Shown here piece by piece: positions 1-10,864 of a stretch of DNA of 45,895 nt. The first letter of the stretch is position 1. The number at the start of each line of letters is the position of its first letter. The stretch spans positions 200,451 to 246,345 of the forward strand of contig NZ_ML703338.1 of the NCBI RefSeq assembly GCF_008638365.1, read 5' to 3'. Below the pieces are notes generated by a model that worked only from the letters and a program-made list of their open reading frames with translations, was not told where the DNA came from and did no database searches. Source of the stretch: Nocardiopsis quinghaiensis. GTDB lineage: Bacteria > Actinomycetota > Actinomycetes > Streptosporangiales > Streptosporangiaceae. Both the position numbers and the translations under genes were made by a program.

Positions 1-100
1 TTGGCCCCGCGGGGGGTCCCCCCCCCCCCCGGGGGGGGGGGGGGCCCCGGGGGCCCCCGCGCCCCGGGGGGCCGGCCCCGCACGGAAGGGGCCGGCCGGG
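1..100. repeat. Extreme G/C homopolymer tract downstream of pckG
   Basis: This stretch is almost pure G and C, with a run of 13 C (18-30) directly followed by 14 G (31-44), then further C4, G5, C5 and G6 blocks. It can fold into hairpins and lies just 3' of the pckG stop, so it could act as a terminator. It sits at the window edge, and such runs are also typical of sequencing or assembly error. No coding signal is seen. Confidence 0.6.
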
Positions 101-108
101 AGGGTGCG

Positions 109-1926
109 TTACCGGCCCAGCCGGTCCAGGAGGGCGTGGTACTCGTCCCAGAGCTCGCCGGGCAGGTGGTCGCCGAAGGTCTTGAAGAACTCGGGGACCA
201 GGGCGGCCTCCTGCTTCCAGACGTCGGTGTCCACGTCCAGGACGAACTCCATGTCCTCGTCGGAGACGTCCAGGCCCTCGGTGTCGATGGCGTCGGCGGT
301 CGGCACGTAGCCGATCGGGGTCTCGGCAGCGGTGGCCTCCCCCTCCAGGCGCTCGACGATCCACTTGATGACGCGGCTGTTCTCGCCGAAGCCGGGCCAC
401 ACGATACGGCCGTCGGCGTCCTTCTTGAACCAGTTGACGTAGAAGATCCGGGGCAGCCTGGACTCGTCGGCCCCCCGGCCCAGCTTCACCCAGTGCGCGA
501 AGTAGTCGCCCATGTGGTAGCCGCAGAACGGCAGCATGGCGAAGGGGTCGCGGCGCAGCTCGCCGACGGAGCCCTCGGCGGCGGCGGTCTTCTCCGAGGA
601 GACGTTGGCGCCCAGGTAGACGCCGTGCTGCCAGCTGAAGGACTCGGTGACCAGCGGCACGGCGGAGGCGCGGCGACCGCCGAACAGGATGGCCGAGATG
701 GGCACGCCCGCCGGGTCCTCCCAGTCGTCGGCGATGGTCGGCGCCTGGCCCGCCGGGGTGGTGAAGCGGGAGTTCGGGTGCGCCGCGGGCTCACCGGACT
801 CCGGGGTCCAGGGGCGGCCCTTCCAGTCGGTGAGGTTGGCGGGCGGCTCCTCGGTCAGGCCCTCCCACCACACGTCACCGTCGTCGGTCAGGGCGACGTT
901 GGTGAAGATGCTGTTGCCCCACAGGGTCTTCACGGCGTTGGCGTTGGTCTTCTCGCCGGTGCCCGGTGCGACGCCGAAGAACCCGGCCTCGGGGTTGATG
1001 GCGCGCAGCTGCCCCTGGTCGTCGAAGCGCATCCAGGCGATGTCGTCGCCGACGGTCTCGACCCTCCACCCGGGGACGGTCGGCTGGAGCATGGCGAGGT
1101 TGGTCTTGCCGCAGGCGCTCGGGAAGGCGGCGGCGACGTAGTGCGGCCGCCCCTCGGGCGGTGTGACCTTGAGGATGAGCATGTGCTCGGCCAGCCAGCC
1201 CTCGTCGCGGGCCATCACCGAGGCGATGCGCAGCGCGTAGCACTTCTTGCCGAGCAGGGCGTTGCCGCCGTAGCCGGAACCGTAGGACCAGATCTCACGG
1301 GTCTCGGGGAAGTGCGAGATGTACTTGGTGGAGTTGCACGGCCAGGCGACGTCCTGCTGGCCGGGCTCCAGGGGGGCGCCCACGGAGTGGACGGCCCTGA
1401 CGAAGTCCCCCCGCTCCTCGATCAGGCGCAGGGCGGCGGTACCCATGCGGGCCATGATGCGCATGGACACCACGACGTACGGGGAGTCGGTGATCTCGAC
1501 GCCGAGCTGGGAGATGTCGCCGCCCAGCGGGCCCATGCAGAAGGGCACGACGTACATGGTGCGGCCGCGCATGGCGCCCCGGAAGATCTCGCCGAAGGTG
1601 GCGCGCATCTCGTCCGGCGCGATCCAGTTGTTGGTCGGGCCCGCGTCCTGCTCGCGCTCGGAGCAGATGAAGGTGCGGTCCTCGACCCGGGCGACGTCGC
1701 TCGGGTCGGACTTGCAGTAGAAGCTGTTGGGGCGCTTGTCCGGGTTCAGGCGGACGAAGGTCCCCTGCTCGACCAGCTGGTCGGTCAGGCGGGTCCACTC
1801 CTCGTCCGAACCGTCGCACCACACGGTCTCGTCCGGCTGAGTGAGCTCCGCGACCTCGCGAACCCAGGAGACGAGTCCTTCGTGATCGGTCGGTACGGTG
1901 CCCACTTCGATACCCACGGCAGTCAC
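109..1926 (-). CDS. pckG: Phosphoenolpyruvate carboxykinase (GTP)
   Basis: Converts oxaloacetate plus GTP to PEP, CO2 and GDP in the cytosol, the entry step of gluconeogenesis. The 605-residue length is normal for the GTP family. The hallmark cysteine-containing P-loop FPSACGKTN is at residues 268-276 and the metal/nucleotide segment GDDIAWM at 293-299. The GTG start has a strong ribosome-binding site (AAAGGAG at 1932-1938, spacing 5). It is transcribed alone, away from the usp gene upstream. The leader contains an inverted-repeat cluster at 1989-2012 and another at 2060-2071 that could be operators (see those entries). Identification is secure; the regulation is inference. Confidence 0.97.
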   Translation of the reverse strand: MTAVGIEVGTVPTDHEGLVSWVREVAELTQPDETVWCDGSDEEWTRLTDQLVEQGTFVRLNPDKRPNSFYCKSDPSDVARVEDRTFICSEREQDAGPTNNWIAPDEMRATFGEIFRGAMRGRTMYVVPFCMGPLGGDISQLGVEITDSPYVVVSMRIMARMGTAALRLIEERGDFVRAVHSVGAPLEPGQQDVAWPCNSTKYISHFPETREIWSYGSGYGGNALLGKKCYALRIASVMARDEGWLAEHMLILKVTPPEGRPHYVAAAFPSACGKTNLAMLQPTVPGWRVETVGDDIAWMRFDDQGQLRAINPEAGFFGVAPGTGEKTNANAVKTLWGNSIFTNVALTDDGDVWWEGLTEEPPANLTDWKGRPWTPESGEPAAHPNSRFTTPAGQAPTIADDWEDPAGVPISAILFGGRRASAVPLVTESFSWQHGVYLGANVSSEKTAAAEGSVGELRRDPFAMLPFCGYHMGDYFAHWVKLGRGADESRLPRIFYVNWFKKDADGRIVWPGFGENSRVIKWIVERLEGEATAAETPIGYVPTADAIDTEGLDVSDEDMEFVLDVDTDVWKQEAALVPEFFKTFGDHLPGELWDEYHALLDRLGR

Positions 1927-1988
1927 AGCGGCTCCTTTACAAGGTCGAGATCTCTCGCATCATGGACGACAACACCCCATGGTGACCA

Positions 1989-2012
1989 ATTGGTATAGGC
2001 CAATGGTCTATA
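1989..2012 (-). promoter_or_regulatory. Overlapping inverted repeats upstream of pckG, GntR/DasR-like
   Basis: ATTGG-N6-CCAAT (1989-2004) overlaps TATAGGCC-AAT-GGTCTATA (1994-2012, 15 of 16 arm bases pair) and the palindrome ACCAATTGGT (1985-1994). Read on the gene strand it contains TGGCCTATACC, close to TGGTCTATACC upstream of glmS and to the DasR consensus TGGTCTAGACCA. It lies 63-86 nt before the start codon. That it binds a GntR-family protein is inference. Confidence 0.5.
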
Positions 2013-2059
2013 GGTGTGACACGGGACGAGCGGATTCCGCCGCACAGCAGGGGATCCGA

Positions 2060-2071
2060 GTGGTCTACCAC
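2060..2071. promoter_or_regulatory. Second inverted repeat GTGGT-CT-ACCAC upstream of pckG
   Basis: A perfect 5-bp-arm inverted repeat containing TGGTCTACCA, about 50 bp upstream of the main pckG repeat cluster. It shares the TGGTCTA half-site but its spacer is 2 bp rather than 4. It may be an auxiliary site. Confidence 0.3.
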
Positions 2072-2238
2072 CGGGTAGGCGAGCGCACGTCCAGGGAGCA
2101 CTCCGGTACTGTTCGGAGCCGATTCCCCCGGTCACCGGGGCACACCGCCGACAGCGCACGACACACCGTGCTGTTCGTCACACCAGGGATTCCGGCCGCG
2201 GTGGACGCACTAGACCTGTGCCCGCGTCCGAGGACCGT

Positions 2239-2256
2239 GTGGGCGGATCCGCCCAC
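2239..2256. terminator. 18-bp perfect palindrome downstream of usp
   Basis: GTGGGCG-GATC-CGCCCAC lies 50 nt past the usp stop (read on the minus strand) and has no T-run. It is a plausible hairpin terminator or a palindromic protein site. The rest of 2072-2305 shows no gene. Confidence 0.45.
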
Positions 2257-2305
2257 GTGACCGGGCTCGGAGCCGCCCAGCGGGGCGCGGGGGAGCCGTG
2301 ACCGG

Positions 2306-3217
2306 TCAGCGCAGTATCGCGACGGGGCCCTTGGCTCCGTGCAGCACGGAGTGGCTCACCGAGCCGAGCAGCAGTCCTCGGAACCCCCCGCGGCCGCGTG
2401 AGCCGACCACGATGAGATCGGCGGGTGTGGCCTCCTCCAGCAGGGCGACCACCGGATGCGCGCGCACCACACGGGTGCGCACGGTGACCCCGGGATGGCT
2501 CAGGCGCGGCCCGGCCAGTTCGTCCTCCATCGCCTGCCGGGCCGCCTCGGCGGCGGTCTCGTCGTCGAACAGCTCCGGGGGGATGGGACCGGTCGCGGCG
2601 GCGAAGGCCACCAGGGGCTGCCAGGCGCTCACGGCGATCAGTTCGGTCTCGGCGAAGTCGGCCTGTGTGAAGGCGAAGTCCACGGCCCGCCTGCTGGGAT
2701 CGGATCCGTCGATGCCCACGATCACACGGCCCCGGACACCGTGCGCCGACGCGTGCTCGTGGGGCAGCACGACCACCGGGACGGGCGAACGGGCGGCCAG
2801 TTCGATCCCGACGGAGCCGACGAAGGCGGCCGCGATCCCGCTCAGCCCGCGCGAGCCGACCACCACGGCGACGGTGCCCTCCGCCGCGGCCTCGGCGAGC
2901 AGCGCCTCCACCGGGCGGGCGTAGGACATGCGGGTCTGCACCCGCAGTTCGGGGAAGAGCCGGGACACCCAGTCGCTCGCGTACTCCAGCAGGCGTTCGG
3001 CCCCCTGGGTGTCGGCCTCGTCCGGGGGCACTTCCCGGTCGAGGCGCGTGTGCCCGGCGAACACGCCGACGGAGGCCAGCGGCCCGGCGGCCGCGACGAT
3101 CCGCACCCCGAGTCCGCGCAGAACCGCCTGGTGCGCCGACCACTCCAGCGCGTGACGGCTGGAATCGGTTCCGTCGATTCCCACGATCACCCAGCGCGTC
3201 GTGGATGCGCCGTCCAT
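2306..3217 (-). CDS. Universal stress protein, two tandem Usp domains
   Basis: A 303-residue cytoplasmic protein with two Usp domains of about 150 residues each. Both carry the ATP-binding signature G-2x-G-9x-G(S/T): GSRG...GS at residues 121-135 and again at 272-286, and both begin with an (I)VGIDG strand. Tandem Usp proteins of this length are common in actinobacteria and are tied to dormancy, hypoxia and redox stress. I chose the ATG at 3217, which has GAGAAGGG at a good distance upstream; an in-frame GTG at 3244 would add nine residues but has no clear ribosome-binding site. It is divergent from the membrane-protein gene that follows. The ATP-binding type is visible in the motifs; the specific stress role is unknown. 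Confidence 0.93.
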   Translation of the reverse strand: MDGASTTRWVIVGIDGTDSSRHALEWSAHQAVLRGLGVRIVAAAGPLASVGVFAGHTRLDREVPPDEADTQGAERLLEYASDWVSRLFPELRVQTRMSYARPVEALLAEAAAEGTVAVVVGSRGLSGIAAAFVGSVGIELAARSPVPVVVLPHEHASAHGVRGRVIVGIDGSDPSRRAVDFAFTQADFAETELIAVSAWQPLVAFAAATGPIPPELFDDETAAEAARQAMEDELAGPRLSHPGVTVRTRVVRAHPVVALLEEATPADLIVVGSRGRGGFRGLLLGSVSHSVLHGAKGPVAILR

Positions 3218-3437
3218 GCGTGCGCCCTTCTCGTCGGTCGTCACCTACCCGTTACCCGCGTCTTCGCCGGTGTCCCCCGATGATGCCGCGTGAACACGCA
3301 CCCGTGGATAACAGTGCCGCCGCGAGTTGGGTGACGTCCGGGCAGGGAAAGCGTAGGGTCCCGAGACAACGGTGAATTCGACAGCGCCACCGCTGGACCG
3401 TCCCGGTGATGGGAACGTCCGCGGAAGAGGGGGCACG

Positions 3438-4154
3438 ATGCCGCACTCCGCACAGTTGCACTGGGACTACCGGGACGGGAAGGTCGCGGCCGTGGCGGCC
3501 GCGATCGTGTACAGCCTGTGGGCCGTGGACGTCATCCTGCCGGGGGGCGCGGCCGTCCAGGGCGCCCTCGCCGACCAGGACGCGGGCTTCAGCAGGTTCC
3601 TGGAGAGTGCGCACCGCATCGGGGCCGTCCTGGTGATACTCGCCGCCGGCCTGGGACTGTCCCTGGGCGCGAAGGAGACCAGCGCCTGGCTGTCGGTGTC
3701 GTGGTGGTCCATGGTCGTGTTCGGCGCGGCGTCACTGGTCGCCACGCTGTTCCCCGGACCGTGCGTGGTCTCCACCGACGTGGTGTGCACCGCGGAGTCG
3801 CTGGCGGAGGGGATCCCCGGAGCCACCGCGGCCCAGTCGCTGGTCGCGGCGGTCGCGGTCCTGGCCGCGCTGGTGGCCGTGTCCACCCTGGCGGTGAACC
3901 GGTACCGGCGCCACGACCGCCTGTGGGTGCTGTTGGCGGTCCTGGCCGTGCTCCAACTGGCGTCGGCCGTCGCCATGCTGGTCATGGCGGTGCGGACCTA
4001 CGCGACCGGGGGCGACGGCGAACCGGGGGTCGTGTTCGGCGCCCTGCAGCGCGCGCACCTGGTGACGGTGGCCCTGTGGCTGCTCGCCGCGGGACTGCTG
4101 CCCGGCCCGTGGAAGGGGACTCGGGCCGCGCCCCGCACCGGGGTCAGCCACTGA
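3438..4154 (+). CDS. Multi-spanning membrane protein, DUF998-like
   Basis: A 238-residue hydrophobic protein with about six predicted membrane helices, a short basic loop (VNRYRRHDR) after the fourth and a Cys pair in the extracytoplasmic segment around FPGPC...VVCTAES. Size and topology resemble DUF998 proteins, but I do not see a decisive motif. The ATG at 3438 has GAAGAGGGGG just upstream; an in-frame ATG at 3372 would add 22 polar residues and lacks a ribosome-binding site. Its stop codon overlaps the 3' end of the convergent HelD-like gene by 11 bp. Function unknown. Confidence 0.85.
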   Translation: MPHSAQLHWDYRDGKVAAVAAAIVYSLWAVDVILPGGAAVQGALADQDAGFSRFLESAHRIGAVLVILAAGLGLSLGAKETSAWLSVSWWSMVVFGAASLVATLFPGPCVVSTDVVCTAESLAEGIPGATAAQSLVAAVAVLAALVAVSTLAVNRYRRHDRLWVLLAVLAVLQLASAVAMLVMAVRTYATGGDGEPGVVFGALQRAHLVTVALWLLAAGLLPGPWKGTRAAPRTGVSH

Positions 4155-6342
4155 CGCGGAGGACCTCCGGCAGGGGCCGCGCGTGGACCACGTGCAGGGT
4201 GCTGACGGCACGGGTGAGCACCACGTAGAGCCGGTTGGCGCCGCGCTCCTCGGCCTCGACGATGGCGGCCGGTTCTGCGACCACGACCGCGTCGAACTCC
4301 AGGCCCTTGGCGAGGCCGGCTGGCACCGCGACCAGGCGGCCCGCGTCCGGCCCGGTCCCCGCCTCGCCGAGCAGCGGCGTGGGCAGGCCCCCGGCCTCGA
4401 GAGCCTCGCGCAGGGCCGGCAGGTCGGTGTCGGCGGCGACGAGCCCCACGGAACCCTCTCCCCCGAGCGCGGTGCGGCAGGCCTCGACCACGGACGCGGC
4501 GAGGCCGTCGACGGCGGGGGTGACGCGAAGCGATCCGGACGCACGGCGCACGGAGACCGGCGCGAAGGGATGCCCGGAGCCGGAGGCCCCCGTCGGGGAG
4601 AGGTGCCCGACGGGGGCGATGGAGGGCAGGAGGCGTGCGGCGAAGTCGATGATCTGGGCGGGGACCCGGTACCCGCGGTTCAGGACGCTCAGGTGGCCGG
4701 TGGGCTTGCCGAGGTGTTCCAGGAGCGTGGACCAGTCGGTGGCGGCCGACGGGCTGGTGCCCTGGGCGATGTCGCCGAGCACGGTGAGCGAACCGGACAC
4801 GCAGCGGCGGCCGATGGCCCGGCACTGCATGGGGCTCAGGTCCTGGGCCTCGTCCACCACGATGTGGCCGATCCCGGCCGGGCGCCCGATCAGCGCGGCG
4901 GCCTCGTCGACGAGCGCGAGGTCCTCCTCCGACCAGCGGGCCGACTTCGGGCCGCGGGGTCTGCCGGGCAGCAGGACGGCGGCCTGCTCCTCGGGGGACA
5001 GCAGCCCCTCGGCGGCGCGTGCGAGCCGCTCGGGATCGGTGAGCAGGCCGAGGACGAGCTTGAGCGGATCGGTCCTGGGCCACATGGCGGTGACCGCCGA
5101 CCGCACGGCCGGGTCACGGCGCACCTGCTCGTGGGTGCGGTCGTCGCACACCTCCCCCCGGCCCTCCATGAGGGACAGGACGGCGTGGGCGATGCGGTGG
5201 GAGAGGAGTTCGCGGCCGGAGCCGTAGGCGACGCCGCGTCCGGCCAGCTCGTCGAGGAGGGGGCGCAGGTCCTCGGGGTACAGGCGCCAGCGGCGCGACC
5301 CGCGGCGGACCACGACCGCCTCCTCGGGTGCCCGCAGGTGCGACCACAGGTCGCGGCGCAGCACCTCGGCCATGCGGGCCCGGCCCTTGGTCCGCGCGGT
5401 GGAGGGCTCCTCCGTGCGGCGCACCCACCCGGCGGCGGGGCGGGCGCGTTCGGGCAGCCCGGCGGTGAGCATCTCGGTGACGGTGGTCTGCCGGACGTCG
5501 ACCTCGCCGAGGGCGGGCAGGACGTCGCGGATGTAGGAGAGGAAGGAGCGGTTGGGGCCCACGATCGCCACGCCGGAGCGGGCGAGGCGTTCACGCTCGG
5601 TGTAGAGGAGGAAGGCGATGCGGTGCAGGCCGACGGCGGTCTTGCCGGTACCGGGCGCGCCCTGCACGCACAGGGTGGTGCTGAGCGGGGCGCGCACGAG
5701 GTCGTCCTGTTCGGGCTGGATGGTGGCGACGATGTCGCGCATGGGCCCGGTGCGGGGGCGCTCGATCTCGGCGCTGAGGAGTGCGCCGGCGCGCTGGTCG
5801 GCCTCGGCGGGGGTGACGGTGAGCGGCTCGTCCTCGAAGGCGGTGAGCACCACCTCGGGATCGGCGTACGGACCGTGGTCGAGGGTGGTGAAGCCGTAGC
5901 GGCGGCGCTTGCGCACGCCCATCCGGTCGCTGGGCGAGGCCCGGTAGTAGGCGACGCAGACGGGCGCGCGCCAGTCCAGGACCATGGGGCGTCCGTCGGT
6001 GTCGTGGACGTGGCGGCGGCCGATGCGCACCCGGTCCGGTTCGGCGCCGGGAGCGGGACCGCCGGGGCCGCCGTCCAGGAAGACGGTTCCGGGCTCGAAG
6101 TCGAGGCGGCCGAAGAACAGCGGGGCGCCGGGGACGTCGGCCAGGGCGGCGAGGCGGCGTTCGCGGCCGCGGCGCAGGGCGGCGTTGGTGACCTTGTCGC
6201 TGACGGCGTCGCCCAGGACGAGTTCGCTGCCCTCGACGTCCTCGCGCATCCTGCGCAGGGCGTCGCGGGCGGCGGCGAGGTGGTCGCGTTCGGTCTGGAG
6301 CTCGGGGCTCACGGGCACGGCTGCGGGATCGGTCGTGGACAT
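4144..6342 (-). CDS. HelD-like RNA polymerase recycling ATPase (UvrD/Rep superfamily)
   Basis: A 732-residue superfamily 1 ATPase. A charged helical N-terminus (about residues 12-75) is followed by the Walker A segment GAPGTGKTA (about residue 228) and the Walker B/motif II VVDEAQDLSPMQ. This order (N-terminal arm, then split helicase core) is that of HelD, which pushes into RNA polymerase channels and releases stalled enzyme from DNA; some actinobacterial members (HelR) give rifamycin tolerance. The ATG at 6342 has CGAGG 7-8 nt upstream. I looked for a rifamycin-associated palindrome in front of the gene and saw none, so a resistance role is not supported. coaA lies upstream on the same strand, 232 nt away. 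A plain DNA helicase is the less likely alternative. Confidence 0.88.
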   Translation of the reverse strand: MSTTDPAAVPVSPELQTERDHLAAARDALRRMREDVEGSELVLGDAVSDKVTNAALRRGRERRLAALADVPGAPLFFGRLDFEPGTVFLDGGPGGPAPGAEPDRVRIGRRHVHDTDGRPMVLDWRAPVCVAYYRASPSDRMGVRKRRRYGFTTLDHGPYADPEVVLTAFEDEPLTVTPAEADQRAGALLSAEIERPRTGPMRDIVATIQPEQDDLVRAPLSTTLCVQGAPGTGKTAVGLHRIAFLLYTERERLARSGVAIVGPNRSFLSYIRDVLPALGEVDVRQTTVTEMLTAGLPERARPAAGWVRRTEEPSTARTKGRARMAEVLRRDLWSHLRAPEEAVVVRRGSRRWRLYPEDLRPLLDELAGRGVAYGSGRELLSHRIAHAVLSLMEGRGEVCDDRTHEQVRRDPAVRSAVTAMWPRTDPLKLVLGLLTDPERLARAAEGLLSPEEQAAVLLPGRPRGPKSARWSEEDLALVDEAAALIGRPAGIGHIVVDEAQDLSPMQCRAIGRRCVSGSLTVLGDIAQGTSPSAATDWSTLLEHLGKPTGHLSVLNRGYRVPAQIIDFAARLLPSIAPVGHLSPTGASGSGHPFAPVSVRRASGSLRVTPAVDGLAASVVEACRTALGGEGSVGLVAADTDLPALREALEAGGLPTPLLGEAGTGPDAGRLVAVPAGLAKGLEFDAVVVAEPAAIVEAEERGANRLYVVLTRAVSTLHVVHARPLPEVLRVSG

Positions 6343-6443
6343 CGGGCGACCTCGGAGGGGCTCGGCGGGACGGTGGCGTGTGTGCGCGGGTCCCGCCCCG
6401 GTCGCCACGAGGGCCCGGTTCGTTCCGATCCTTGGAGCGCACG

Positions 6444-6462
6444 GCACCCGCGAAAGGGGTGC
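6444..6462. terminator. Hairpin between coaA and the HelD-like gene
   Basis: GCACCC-GCGAAAG-GGGTGC, 6-bp perfect arms, lies between the coaA stop (6575) and the HelD-like start (6342). It could end coaA transcription or shape the downstream leader. No T-run is present and no small gene is seen in 6343-6574. Confidence 0.3.
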
Positions 6463-6574
6463 GGCCGAAAGGAGGGATCACCTTATCCCGCGGTGTGGCC
6501 CCCATCAAACCGCGCGGTGGCCGTGCGCCGCCGCCGGGCGGGACGGGCCCGGGAGGAAGCGCCTGAGGGCACCG

Positions 6575-7519
6575 TCAGGTCTTGCGCAGCCGGACCCGGC
6601 GCACACGGTGGTCGTCGCCCTTGTACAGGACCAGCGTGGCGCGGCCCCGGGTGGGACGGATGTTCTCCACGAGGTTGACCTCGTTGATGGTGCTCCAGGT
6701 GTTGGCGGCGAACTCCAGGGCCTCCTCCTCGCCGATGCTGGTGGCCATGTGGTGGAAGTAGGAGCGCGGGTCGGAGAAGGCGGTGCGGCGCAGTTCGCGG
6801 AAGCGGTCGAGGTACCAGTTGCGGATGTTCTCGACCTTGGCGTCCACGTAGATGGAGAAGTCGAAGAAGTCGGCCACCGCCAGACGCCTGGCGGTGGCGG
6901 GCTGGAGGACGTTGATGCCCTCCACGATGAGGATGTCGGGGCGGCGCACGGTCTGCCGCTCGCCCGGCACGATGTCGTAGCTCAGGTGGGAGTAGACGGG
7001 GATGTCGATGCGTTCGGCGCCGGCCTTCATCTCCGACACGAAACGCACCAGGGCCCGGCGGTCGTAGCTCTCCGGGAAGCCCTTCCGGCGCATCAGCCCC
7101 CGCGACTCCAGGACCGCGTTGGGGTGGAGGAAGTTGTCGGTGCTGACCAGCTCCACGTCGGGGTGGTTGGGCCACTGGGCGAGCAGGGAGCGCAGCAGGC
7201 GCGCCGTGGTGGACTTGCCCACCGCGACGCTGCCCGCGACGCCGATGATGAACGGCGACGGGCGGCCCGACTCACCGAGGAAGGCGCGTACCGCGGCGTG
7301 CCGCTGCTGGGTGGCGCCCACGTACAGGTTGAGCAGACGCGACAGCGGCAGGTAGATGTCCCGCACGTCCTCCAGGGAGGTGGGGTCGGTGGTGCCGCGG
7401 AGCTCGGCGAGGTCCGCCTCGGTCAGGGAAAGGGGCGTGGAGGCCCGGAGCCCGGCCCAGGCCGCCCGGTCCATTTCCACATACGGCGTGGAGAAGCCGT
7501 TTTTCGTCGCGTGAGACAC
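6575..7519 (-). CDS. coaA: Pantothenate kinase, type I
   Basis: Phosphorylates pantothenate with ATP, the first committed step of coenzyme A synthesis. At 314 residues it is the usual length. It aligns by eye with E. coli CoaA throughout: the N-terminal TPY...DR..W, the [10 protein letters not shown] segment, the P-loop [12 protein letters not shown] (93-104), [27 protein letters not shown], and the LPTR-like NIRPTRGRA near the C-terminus. The GTG start at 7519 gives an N-terminus that matches the family; the ribosome-binding site AGGGTGG is weak. It is divergent from glmS. Confidence 0.96.
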   Translation of the reverse strand: MSHATKNGFSTPYVEMDRAAWAGLRASTPLSLTEADLAELRGTTDPTSLEDVRDIYLPLSRLLNLYVGATQQRHAAVRAFLGESGRPSPFIIGVAGSVAVGKSTTARLLRSLLAQWPNHPDVELVSTDNFLHPNAVLESRGLMRRKGFPESYDRRALVRFVSEMKAGAERIDIPVYSHLSYDIVPGERQTVRRPDILIVEGINVLQPATARRLAVADFFDFSIYVDAKVENIRNWYLDRFRELRRTAFSDPRSYFHHMATSIGEEEALEFAANTWSTINEVNLVENIRPTRGRATLVLYKGDDHRVRRVRLRKT

Positions 7520-7721
7520 GAATGACCACCCTAGAGGAGAGCGTCGACCGCACCGGGCAGCCGGTCCCCAAGTTTCAAGTCAAACCGCCGAACGTGCTTC
7601 AAGCCACACATTCGCGACATGCCCGGCCAAAATTTTTACCTCCCGGTCCGGACGGGTGGAATCGGTTCCACTCTGCGCTCCGCCATGCCCCCCACCTGCG
7701 CGGTCTACTCCCCATGCACCA

Positions 7722-7737
7722 AATGGTCTATACCGTT
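7722..7737 (+). promoter_or_regulatory. DasR/GntR-like inverted repeat upstream of glmS
   Basis: AATGGTCTATACCGTT contains GGT-CTAT-ACC and matches the Streptomyces DasR consensus TGGTCTAGACCA at 10 of 12 core positions. DasR senses glucosamine-6-phosphate, the product of GlmS, which fits the gene. It lies 75-90 nt before the glmS start and resembles the site before pckG. The regulator itself is not in the window. Confidence 0.55.
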
Positions 7738-7798
7738 ACCTGCGAAAACGATCAGTGGTATGGGGCACTGGTTGGTCGATCCGTCCTCCCCCTTCGCT

Positions 7799-7804
7799 TA
7801 CGCT
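7799..7804 (+). promoter_or_regulatory. -10 box of a probable leaderless glmS transcript
   Basis: TACGCT ends 7 nt before the glmS ATG at 7812, so transcription should begin at or next to the start codon. There is no Shine-Dalgarno sequence before the ATG. The same hexamer and spacing occur before argS. Confidence 0.5.
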
Positions 7805-7811
7805 GGCGGCC

Positions 7812-9660
<1,849 letters not shown>

Positions 9661-9668
9661 TCCGCGAC

Positions 9669-9705
9669 GGGGGCGTGTCCGGCGGACGGCGCCGGGCGCG
9701 CCCCC
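9669..9705. terminator. Bidirectional hairpin between glmS and the STAS gene
   Basis: GGGGGCG (9669-9675) pairs with CGCCCCC (9699-9705), with an inner CCGGC/GCCGG stem. It lies 10 nt after the glmS stop and 30 nt beyond the convergent STAS gene stop. Confidence 0.6.
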
Positions 9706-9734
9706 TCGTGTGTACCGGGACGGGCGTACCCGTG

Positions 9735-10103
9735 TCAGTGCGCGGCCCCCTGGCCGACCTCTTCGTGGACGGCGACGGCCGCGGCGACGTCGGCGTGGGT
9801 CGGCAGGACCTCGATCAGCCCCAGGACGTCGAGTATCCGGGACAGCTGGCGGGGCGGGCAGGCCAGGAGAAGATGGTGCTGGGTCCTCATGGCGGCGCGC
9901 AGCGCGCGGACGAGGGCGTTGACGCCGGAGGCGTCGATGAAGTCCACCGCGGACAGGTCGACGACCACGCAGCTGTCCGCCGCCGCGGTCGTGATCCGGG
10001 TGAACGCCTCCTCGGCGGTGGCGATGTCGATCTCGCCGTCCAGCTCGACGACGGTGATCCCGTCACAGACGAACTGGTCCTGTTCCGTGTCCAGCACGGC
10101 CAC
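9735..10103 (-). CDS. STAS-domain anti-anti-sigma factor
   Basis: A single STAS domain of about 122 residues of the SpoIIAA/RsbV type: ITVVELDGEIDIATA strand-turn, VVVDLSAVDFIDASGVNAL with the conserved serine (the site phosphorylated by RsbW-like kinases), and LLACPPRQLSRILDVLGL. It would bind an anti-sigma kinase when unphosphorylated and so free a sigma factor. The GTG at 10103 has GGGAG 6 nt upstream and starts right before the domain; an ATG at 10166 would add 21 basic residues with a poorer ribosome-binding site, so the start is uncertain. It lies downstream of, and codirectional with, the RsbW-like ATPase gene, a natural partner. No sigma factor gene is in the window. Confidence 0.9.
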   Translation of the reverse strand: MAVLDTEQDQFVCDGITVVELDGEIDIATAEEAFTRITTAAADSCVVVDLSAVDFIDASGVNALVRALRAAMRTQHHLLLACPPRQLSRILDVLGLIEVLPTHADVAAAVAVHEEVGQGAAH

Positions 10104-10253
10104 GCCTCGCTCCCGGGATCGGGTGTAGGAAACTCTGCTCAGACGCGATCGGTCAAATGCCGACATGCGTTGACAGCCTACTCGTCCCGGAAGACGTATC
10201 GATCTCGTTCGTGGCTCCGAGGTGTTCGCTGTGGAACACGCAAGGGGCGCTGG

Positions 10254-10805
10254 TCAGCCTTCACCGTCGCATATCGCCCAGACAATCTTGCCGCGCCCCG
10301 CGACCGGCTCCCAGCCCCATTCCCGGCTGAACGCGGAGACGAGTCCGAGTCCGCGGCCCGACTCGGCGAAATGGTGGGCGTCCACTCTGACCGGCGCTTT
10401 CCCGCTGGAATCGGCCACCATGCACACCACGCCCCCCTGCTCGGCCAGGTGGCGCAGCTGGACCACGACACGGCCGTGCCCGAGCCGACCGCTCCCCGGC
10501 CGGGTGTGGCGGCAGGCGTTGCCCACGAGTTCGGAGACGATCAGGCGGACGTCCTCCGCCATGTCCGGGATTCCCCAGTCCTCCAGGGTCGCGGCGGCGA
10601 ACTCACGTGCCTGGCGGACCGACTCCGGGACCGGCCCGAACGCCCTGGCGGCGGCGTCCCGTGTGCGCGCGCTCTCCCCGACGGCCACACGGCCCAGCGG
10701 GTCGTCCCACCAGCCGCCCAGGAGGGCGTTGGACGCCTCGGCGAGGGAGGGGCGGCTCCAGGATGTCTCGGAGTCCAGCTCCGAAGACACGAGTTCTGCG
10801 TTCAT
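10254..10805 (-). CDS. RsbW-like ATP-binding protein (HATPase, anti-sigma kinase type)
   Basis: A 183-residue protein with a roughly 50-residue N-terminal extension and one GHKL ATPase domain. The N box SELVGNACRHTRPG supplies E92, N96 and H100, followed by VADSSG (G1-like) and ESGRGLGLVSAF (G2). There is no histidine-kinase dimerisation domain, so it is of the RsbW/SpoIIAB class that phosphorylates STAS proteins and holds sigma factors. The ATG at 10805 has GAGGA at 6-nt spacing. The STAS gene follows after 150 nt. Upstream, at 10865-10895, is one copy of the two-part palindrome also found before the DUF397 gene. ATPases of this kind recur beside XRE/DUF397 pairs in actinobacteria. Confidence 0.9.
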   Translation of the reverse strand: MNAELVSSELDSETSWSRPSLAEASNALLGGWWDDPLGRVAVGESARTRDAAARAFGPVPESVRQAREFAAATLEDWGIPDMAEDVRLIVSELVGNACRHTRPGSGRLGHGRVVVQLRHLAEQGGVVCMVADSSGKAPVRVDAHHFAESGRGLGLVSAFSREWGWEPVAGRGKIVWAICDGEG

Positions 10806-10864
10806 CACGGTCCTCACGAGTGTGATGTCGGGTGACCCTGTCCGCGTCCGCGGGGCCATCGTGG

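Noticed and set aside
6343..6574. Rifamycin-associated element before the HelD-like gene
   Set aside because: No palindrome of the expected length and form was found, so I do not call the gene helR.
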